Shown here piece after piece: positions 58,737-64,000 of a stretch of DNA of 64,000 nt. The translations under genes were made by a program, and so were the position numbers. The notes below the pieces were generated by a model. That model ran no database searches. It was given only the letters and a program-made list of their open reading frames with translations, and was not told where the DNA came from. Origin of the DNA: JADJNW01 sp964523725 (lineage in GTDB: Bacteria > Bacteroidota > Bacteroidia > Chitinophagales > Saprospiraceae); the NCBI GenBank assembly GCA_964523725.1, contig CAZGAU010000003.1, forward strand, positions 16,731 to 80,730, written 5' to 3'. The stretch's first letter is position 1; each line of letters begins with the position of its first letter.

Positions 58737-60566
58737 ATGAATCGAAACACTTTTATTTTCACATTTGTCCTTGCACTTTGCTGGACGTTCACAGACACAC
58801 TTATAGCGCAAGCCCCGGAAGCGATTAATTATCAGGCGGTAGCTCGCAATTCCAGTGGCGGGCCAATGGCAAATGTGAATCTTATCGTACGCCTGAGCAT
58901 TTATTCAGGAGCAACACCGACCACGAAAATTTACGAAGAAAAACACATTGCAACGACTAGTGCTACCGGCTTGTTCAACCTCATGATCGGCAAAGGAGAC
59001 GTGGGAATAGGTGACTTTAGCTCCATCAATTGGAGTTCCAGTGCATATCATCTTCGGGTAGAAATTGATCCCGGCACCGGCTACGTTGATCTTGGCTTTA
59101 CGCAAATGCTATCCGTACCTTATGCGCTTTACGCAAAAAATGTGGATAATGACAAGGATAATCAAACCCTGAGTTTGTCAGGTAATAACCTCTCCATTTC
59201 GGGTGGGAATATGGTTTCCCTGCCAATGCCGAGTAGCTTTTCCTTGCCATTTAGCGGCACCTCCAATGACGTGAACAGCACAACCCTGGATATTACCAAT
59301 TCCAGCAATGCCAATGGCGTAGCCATTACCGGGCGTTTGGGAGAGAACTCCACGATTGGCACTATGACTCGTGCCGCGATTTGGGGTACTTCCAATAGCG
59401 GGCATGCACTTGTAGGCTTTACTTCTGGCAATGGCGCTTATGCAGGCGTTTGGGGCCGGACCAATGATAACAATGGCTATGGTGTGCATGGCAGCGCTAC
59501 CACCGGAATCGGCGGTTTTTTTGAATCAAATTCAGGCACTGGCAGGGCATTGATAACCGGCAACGGTCGCGTCGGCATTGGCACAGACAACCCCGAAGCC
59601 TTGCTGCATGTAGAAGGTGATTTATTTCTTAATTCTTCCCAAGGCGCTATTAATATTGGCTTTCCAAATAACGGTAATCAATGGCGTTTATCAACGCTTG
59701 GCTCAGGCTCAGATCTTCAATTTTTCAGCAAACCAGACGGAAGCAACACCAATACTCGTCGGTTATTCCTCCAACAAAATGGTCGGGTAGGCATTGGCAA
59801 TACCACCAACCCTGATGCTCAACTGGATATACTGTTTAATAGTACGGTGTCTATTCCGCATATTCGCTTATTTGAAAATGCCAATGACTATGCCCGGATT
59901 TCTTTCCAAAATAGTTCCGGCAACAAATTCTGGTCTATCGCAGGATTAAATAATGCGAACACCGCCAATGAACGGCTCAATTTTTACCATAGCTCTACCG
60001 GCGATATCGTTTCTATGACCGGCGATGGCATGGTGGGCATCAGAACCATCAATCCCGGTGCGCGACTTCACTTATTTCAGGGTGGGCAGGCAGTAGGCAC
60101 GGGGCTTCGCTTTGACGATGGTGTTAATCAGGATTGGGATATTACACATGGATTTGGCTTGCGCTTTCACTTTGGCGGCGAACTGAGAAGTTTTATCAAT
60201 GCCACTACAGGCGCCTATACGCAGAGTTCGGATGCTCGTCTGAAAACAGATGCAGAGCCCATCGGCACGGTACTGCCAAATCTTTTGCATTTAAAAGCCT
60301 TGAGCTACCGCTATAAAAATGCTGTAACTACTGAGAAAACCCTTGGTTTTATGGCGCAAGACGCTCAAAAATTATTCCCGGAACTGGTGCATTATTCTGA
60401 AGCGGATAATCTGTATGGTATCAATTATGCCGGTTTTTCTGTCATCGCCATCAAAGCGATCCAGGAGCAGCAGCAAGTCATTGAACAGCAACAGAATACG
60501 ATAGAAGATTTGCAAAAGCGGCTGGAAATACTGGAAAAAATAATCCTCGAAAATCAAAAAAAGTAA
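58737..60566 (+). CDS. Exported tail-fibre-like protein with S74 intramolecular chaperone domain
   Basis: The ATG at 58737 gives 609 residues and a signal peptide (MNRNTFIFTFVLALCWTFTD). The mature part contains Gly/Asn-rich beta repeats (for example GNGRVGIGTDNPEALLHVEG and QNGRVGIGNTTNPDAQLD) and ends with the S74 (endosialidase chaperone) domain: SDARLKTD with Ser498-Asp499, LKALSYRYKN, GFMAQDAQKLFPELV and a coiled coil of Q/E residues. In phage and known exported relatives this domain self-cleaves at Ser-Asp after trimerising the upstream repeats. It is followed 4 bp later by a T9SS protein. Confidence 0.87.
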   Translation: MNRNTFIFTFVLALCWTFTDTLIAQAPEAINYQAVARNSSGGPMANVNLIVRLSIYSGATPTTKIYEEKHIATTSATGLFNLMIGKGDVGIGDFSSINWSSSAYHLRVEIDPGTGYVDLGFTQMLSVPYALYAKNVDNDKDNQTLSLSGNNLSISGGNMVSLPMPSSFSLPFSGTSNDVNSTTLDITNSSNANGVAITGRLGENSTIGTMTRAAIWGTSNSGHALVGFTSGNGAYAGVWGRTNDNNGYGVHGSATTGIGGFFESNSGTGRALITGNGRVGIGTDNPEALLHVEGDLFLNSSQGAINIGFPNNGNQWRLSTLGSGSDLQFFSKPDGSNTNTRRLFLQQNGRVGIGNTTNPDAQLDILFNSTVSIPHIRLFENANDYARISFQNSSGNKFWSIAGLNNANTANERLNFYHSSTGDIVSMTGDGMVGIRTINPGARLHLFQGGQAVGTGLRFDDGVNQDWDITHGFGLRFHFGGELRSFINATTGAYTQSSDARLKTDAEPIGTVLPNLLHLKALSYRYKNAVTTEKTLGFMAQDAQKLFPELVHYSEADNLYGINYAGFSVIAIKAIQEQQQVIEQQQNTIEDLQKRLEILEKIILENQKK

Positions 60567-60570
60567 AGCC

Positions 60571-61068
60571 ATGAAAGCAACGATTTTAAGCCTATTTTCT
60601 GTCCTGCTGGCAATTGGTATAATTGAAGGGCAATCAATTGAACGCCAGGCTATTGCGTCGGCTGGAAATACGCTGACAAATGGCAATATTAGTTTGGATT
60701 TTACCATCGGTGAGGTAGCTGTGACAACTTTGACTACAAGTGATTTGATCTTGACCCAAGGATTTCATCAGGGGGAACTAATGACCACCAGTGTTGACGG
60801 ACTGCCAGTTTCGGTGACATATAAAATTTATCCGAATCCTACGAAAGATAAGCTATGGCTGGAAATGACCGGCGAAGCGCTGGACTTTTACGTGCTGTTA
60901 TACAATGAGTTAGGTCAACCTTTGAGTGTAACGAAGCGTCACGTTCAGGGCATCGGGCAATGGCAAGGTAACTTCGACCTATCCAAACTCAGTGCCGGGC
61001 TTTATTTATTTGTTTTTGCCGATTTAAATGGAAAATGGCTGGCATCACATAAGTTTGTAAAGCAATAG
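60571..61068 (+). CDS. Small T9SS type A sorting-domain protein
   Basis: A 165-residue protein with a signal peptide (MKATILSLFSVLLAIGIIEG), a short beta-domain (IASAGNTLTNGNISLDFTIG, VAVTTLTTSDLILTQGFHQG) and a T9SS C-terminal domain (YKIYPNPTKDKLWLEMTGE through LSAGLYLFVF, ending SHKFVKQ). It is 4 bp downstream of the S74 protein, so the two are likely co-transcribed. The larger neighbour lacks its own sorting domain, so this protein may assist or be displayed alongside it. Confidence 0.85.
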   Translation: MKATILSLFSVLLAIGIIEGQSIERQAIASAGNTLTNGNISLDFTIGEVAVTTLTTSDLILTQGFHQGELMTTSVDGLPVSVTYKIYPNPTKDKLWLEMTGEALDFYVLLYNELGQPLSVTKRHVQGIGQWQGNFDLSKLSAGLYLFVFADLNGKWLASHKFVKQ

Positions 61069-61105
61069 TCTTGAGAGGTGGCATCTCGGTGAGGGGTGCC
61101 GCTTC

Positions 61106-62655
61106 TTATTTCTTCAGCTTAAAACTTACCGTATAATTCGCCATATCCTGATTCGGGTCAAAATAACGCCACTTCGGTCCCTCGCGTAGCAGGCGCATGG
61201 CCTCTTCGTCGCAGCCGTAGCCGAGGGATTGCAATACCTTAAAATCGGTTGGGGTACCGTCGGGTTGAATTCGGAAATGTAGGACTACATTTCCTTCTAT
61301 ATTATTGGCTTTTGCGGCTTGGGGATATTGCAAGTTATTGCGAATAAAGCGTTCCAGCCGGCGGTAGCCATCTCTAGGTTCAGGGTAAACCGGGATAGAC
61401 TCGCGAGCAGCTTTATCATTATTGCGTTTTTTACCATAACCCGTAATAACCACTTCGCTCAAGGCTTGCCCATTCTCATCCAGCCGGATGGCAATGCTAT
61501 CGCCGCTTTCTACCAAAATTTCCTCAGATTTAAAACCGGTGTAATTGATAACCAGTTCGTTTTTCCCTTCGGGAATTTTAACGCTGAATCTGCCATCAAG
61601 ATCAGATACCGTACCGGTATTGGTTCCTTTTACAATAATTGAAGCACCGATCAGGGCCGCCCCGGAATGGTCAGTTACCTTGCCGGTAATAATTCGTTGA
61701 TTCGGCGGGACAGAATTAAATTTCTGAATATTGGGCTTGGGCGCAACGGTCATTCTGGTGGCTTTCTCGCGCAAGGGATCACCGGGAATCGACAGAGCTG
61801 TATCTACCGAGATGACGCGCCCGTCCGCCAAAACGCCTTCGGTGTCAAGGGCTGGCACTTCCGCTTCAGCAATTTTATTTGCTCTTTCTTTATTAACTTT
61901 TGCTGGCGGCAACTCAACTTTGTTAAAAGTAGAAGGCAAACTCCTGGACACGTCAGATTCTTCAGCTGAAGCCATCTCTTGTTTCTTCGCTACTTGGGTT
62001 GCCGGGGTCTCTGGTATTTGGCTTCCGGCATCTGGAGTCGGTTCTTGCGGCTTGCTGCTGGTACCTTGTCCCTCGTCCCTCATCCCTCGTCCCTCGTCCC
62101 CCGTCTCCTCTTCCAACGCTGCAATCGGTGTTTCATCTTGCTGATTATCAGTCTCTTGTTGCTCTTTATTTACGACCTCAGGTTGAATCTTCTCGGTATT
62201 AAAAAAATATTGCAATCCAAAAGCCAAAGCCGCCACCACAGCTGCTGCCGCTGCAATTCTGGGCAAAAAGAAAATCAGACCTCGTCGCTTTTGCTGGGTT
62301 TGTTTTTNNNNNNNNNNNNNNNNNNNNNNNNNNNNNNNNNNNNNNNNNNNNNNNNNNNNNNNNNNNNNNNNNNNNNNNNNNNNNNNNNNNNNNNNNNNNN
62401 NNNNNNNGCAATTCTGGGCAAAAAGAAAATCAGACCTCGTCGCTTTTGCTGGGTTTGTTTTTGTAAACGGGATTTAATATGATTAATTTTATTCAAATGA
62501 TCAATCTCCGGTCGTTGGCGCAAGCCTTCCAGCGCATCTGCGAGCACAGGATCGTCCTTCGCCAGTTGCTCCAACTCGCGTTCCTCCGCCCCGGTGATGC
62601 TGCCATCTATCCATTTTCGGAGTAAGAAATCGCCTTTATTTATTGGTAGTTTCAT
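61106..62655 (-). CDS. Anti-sigma-like / CarboxypepD_reg / TonB C-terminal protein interrupted by an assembly gap
   Basis: A false gap splits this gene: the 55 bp before the N-run (62253-62307) are repeated exactly after it (62408-62462). Removing the N-run and one copy (155 bp) restores a single frame of 465 codons. The merged 464-residue protein has a cytosolic N-terminus (LRKWIDGSITGAEERELEQL), a membrane helix at about 82-100, a P/E/T-rich linker, a CarboxypepD_reg-like domain (ITGKVTDHSGAALIGASIIV, ending VVITGYGKKR) and a TonB C-terminal domain (YPQAAKANNIEGNVVLHFRI). It is 19 bp downstream of an ECF sigma gene, so it is probably both anti-sigma and TonB-type energy transducer. Confidence 0.8.
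62253..62307 (+). repeat. 55-bp assembly duplicate, left copy
   Basis: Identical to 62408-62462; ends exactly at the N-run. The 55-bp length equals a common assembly k-mer size. Confidence 0.95.
62308..62407. other. 100-N scaffold gap (probably false)
   Basis: Exactly 100 N. The flanks are identical over 55 bp, so two contigs that overlap were joined as if a gap existed. The true sequence is probably continuous. Confidence 0.9.
62408..62462 (+). repeat. 55-bp assembly duplicate, right copy
   Basis: Identical to 62253-62307; starts directly after the N-run. Confidence 0.95.
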
Positions 62656-62673
62656 TGCTTTATTGTTTCATGG

Positions 62674-63267
62674 TCACTTGGTCTCCCAGTCTCTCAATCC
62701 CCCGGTCATAATTTTCTTTTCCATACAAATTTTCAAATTCCGTCGCCCGTTTTGAATAAACGACCGAATCTTGCCCAAATCCTCGTCTTTTCTTTCCGCA
62801 ATCTCCTGATACGATTGATTTTCAAAATAAAACAATTCAATACTGCTACGCTGTTCCGCCGGCAATTGTTCGATGCAATCCCGCAGTTGCACCTCCTGTG
62901 CTTCCGGGCGTTCTTCTTCAGGATGCAAAATGCCATTGAAATGCATAAAATCGGGCTGGGAAAATTCGCGTTGCGGCTTGCGCAATTGCATCAGGCAGTG
63001 ATTTTTCGCCAATACATAGAGCCAGGCACGAAAATTTTCCACTTCATGCGTCTTAGCCTTGACAACCAGTTGTTCAAAAATCGTCATCACCGCATCTTCG
63101 GCGTCGGCTTCGTTTTTCAGGTATTTTAAACAAACACCATATGTAAGTTCCACATAACGTTCGTACAATTGCCCCAATGCCTCCACGTCGCCACCGGACT
63201 GATACGCTTTCAGGAGCGCTTCGTCGCTTTGCGGTGGATTCGATTTTGGACGGAGGAAACGGAGCAT
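62674..63267 (-). CDS. RNA polymerase sigma factor, ECF (sigma-70) family
   Basis: A 197-residue ECF sigma factor. Region 2 is about 30-95 (LYERYVELTYGVCLKYLKNE, AEDAVMTIFEQLVVKAK, NFRAWLYVLAKNHCLMQLR), region 4 about 140-195 (LPAEQRSSIELFYFENQSYQ, EIAERKDEDLGKIRSFIQNG). It is distinct from the ECF factor at 12332 in sequence. The anti-sigma/TonB gene starts 19 bp after its stop. Targets could include the divergent vWA gene, whose CarboxypepD_reg/TGYG module resembles that in the anti-sigma/TonB protein. Confidence 0.92.
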   Translation of the reverse strand: MLRFLRPKSNPPQSDEALLKAYQSGGDVEALGQLYERYVELTYGVCLKYLKNEADAEDAVMTIFEQLVVKAKTHEVENFRAWLYVLAKNHCLMQLRKPQREFSQPDFMHFNGILHPEEERPEAQEVQLRDCIEQLPAEQRSSIELFYFENQSYQEIAERKDEDLGKIRSFIQNGRRNLKICMEKKIMTGGLRDWETK

Positions 63268-63280
63268 TTTTTAGGTTAAG

Positions 63281-63373
63281 GTTTAAAAGTTCAAGTGTTC
63301 AAGGTTCAAAAGTTCAAGGTTCAAGGTTCAAGTGTTCAAGTGTTCAAGTGTTCAAGTGTTCAAGTGTTCAAGT
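63281..63373. repeat. Octamer tandem repeats (GTTCAAGT)
   Basis: Six perfect units of GTTCAAGT run from 63326 to 63373, preceded by degenerate GGTTCAAA/AGTTCAAG units from 63281. They lie between the ECF sigma gene and the vWA gene, in the shared upstream region, so copy number could affect both promoters. Confidence 0.92.
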
Positions 63374-63501
63374 GTTTGACAGTTACAAGATAGAACGTTA
63401 AGGGGTAATGGTTTGCTGGGTGTGTGAAAAATAAAAAAAATCTTTTGGTTTTTATGTAATTCTGACCAACGCTGCATCCTACTCTAAAAAATCCAAGGCT
63501 T

Positions 63502-64000
63502 ATGAAAAATGTAATGTTGCTTTTTACAATTATGATATTGTTATTTACTTGGCAAGTAAATGCGCAATTGACCATTAATGGAGTTGTGAAAGATGACTCC
63601 GGGCAGCCACTGATCGGCGCTTCGGTGCTGGTGAAAGGCACCACGACCGGCACGGTGACCGATATTGACGGTTCATTTAGTATTACGGTGCCGGATTCCA
63701 CGGCAATTTTAGTGATAAGTTACACGGGTTTTACAACTTTTGAAACAAAAGTGCAGAGCAGTACAAAAATGAACATTACGTTGAATCAAGAATTGGCAAG
63801 GTTAGAGGAAGTTGTAGTCACAGGTTATGGCAGGGCCAGAAAAAGCAAAAAAGCGGATATCGTTTCATCTAATCTTCAAGGTCGGGTGGCTGGTGTTCAG
63901 ATTCGAGGCGCTTCTACAATGGGCACGCCTTACTCCAATTACGCCAAGCCTTCCGGCGAACATCAGGAACGATTCAATACCGAAGATTACGATGCCATCG
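63502..64000 (+). CDS. vWA (YfbK-like) protein with CarboxypepD_reg domain (partial, 3' end outside window)
   Basis: Open from an ATG at 63502 to the window edge (166 residues visible). A signal peptide (MKNVMLLFTIMILLFTWQVNAQ) precedes a CarboxypepD_reg-like domain (INGVVKDDSGQPLIGASVLV, then VKGTTTGTVTDIDGSFSI, ending EEVVVTGYGRARKSK). The tail EHQERFNTEDYDAI is the segment that opens the vWA part in Bacteroidota YfbK-type proteins. It is divergent from the ECF sigma gene and shares a TGYG module with the adjacent anti-sigma/TonB protein. Confidence 0.8.
   Translation, partial: MKNVMLLFTIMILLFTWQVNAQLTINGVVKDDSGQPLIGASVLVKGTTTGTVTDIDGSFSITVPDSTAILVISYTGFTTFETKVQSSTKMNITLNQELARLEEVVVTGYGRARKSKKADIVSSNLQGRVAGVQIRGASTMGTPYSNYAKPSGEHQERFNTEDYDAI

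Noticed and set aside
62199..62482. Reading frames that run through the N-run
   Set aside because: They are artefacts of the scaffold gap; the intact gene is recovered by removing 155 bp.
63281..63373. GTTCAAGT repeats considered as a CRISPR array
   Set aside because: The unit is 8 bp and contiguous without spacers, so it is a tandem microsatellite.
1..64000. tRNA, rRNA, CRISPR and prophage signals
   Set aside because: No cloverleaf-like sequences with a GTTCGA-type T arm, no regular spaced repeats and no phage structural or integrase genes were found by eye.

Overview
The window reads as a chromosomal segment of a Bacteroidota bacterium, most likely from the Saprospiria (Saprospiraceae or Haliscomenobacter-like). 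This rests on type IX secretion (T9SS) C-terminal sorting domains, TAnnTTTG-type promoters, CarboxypepD_reg-like modules fused to TonB and vWA proteins, SusC-style TGYG motifs, ECF sigma factors paired with membrane regulators, DUF547, DUF2157 and YbjQ proteins, and short tandem repeats at gene ends. The genus assignment is inference. The sequence is a draft assembly: a 100-N gap lies at 62308-62407.

Layout. 1-9.2 kb: the start of an MlaE-type lipid ABC permease, an SDR oxidoreductase, an acetyltransferase, a secreted coiled-coil/barrel protein divergent from an XRE/ScfR-type regulator, a DPP4-like S9 peptidase, a YbjQ protein and SmpB. 9.2-16.6 kb: a DUF547 lipoprotein, an alpha/beta hydrolase, an ECF sigma factor overlapping a membrane/beta-barrel partner, ParC, and a PIN toxin-antitoxin pair bracketed by a duplicated parC 3' end. 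16.6-35.5 kb: mostly envelope and secreted functions, namely an M1 peptidase with a barrel-like tail, a metallo-beta-lactamase-fold hydrolase, a MacB/FtsX permease, a VPS10/BNR-repeat protein, an O-antigen ligase-like protein, a deletion scar of a molybdenum hydroxylase operon, DUF2157, an aspartoacylase-like enzyme next to RimK, and an M4 protease with a T9SS tail. 35.5-45.7 kb: NUDIX, a cysteine-synthase-like enzyme, a fatty acid hydroxylase, a lumazine-binding-like protein, a two-component system with a membrane protein, HemL, a zinc-ribbon methyltransferase, a group II PLP decarboxylase and DUF1203.

45.7-51.9 kb is a more accessory block: a Uma2 nuclease-like protein, an orphan ORF, an Ada-like AraC-methyltransferase, a VapBC-like pair, small proteins, GNAT, DUF1801, an EAD11-like/TM/PPC protein and a MazEF-like pair. 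51.9-64 kb returns to general functions: hemolysin III, MetG, a possible structured RNA in a 770-bp gap, DUF1015, an amidohydrolase, an S74 autochaperone protein with a T9SS partner, a second ECF sigma/anti-sigma-TonB set, and the start of a vWA (YfbK-like) protein.

The most interesting signals are: (i) a 33-bp identical element joined to well-spaced promoters upstream of both the ada-like gene and the distant DUF1203 gene, suggesting one regulon; (ii) the parC-end duplication around a toxin-antitoxin pair; (iii) a membrane-spanning EAD11-like protein; (iv) a candidate small RNA or leader upstream of DUF1015; and (v) the fused 5' and 3' ends of an iorAB-like operon.
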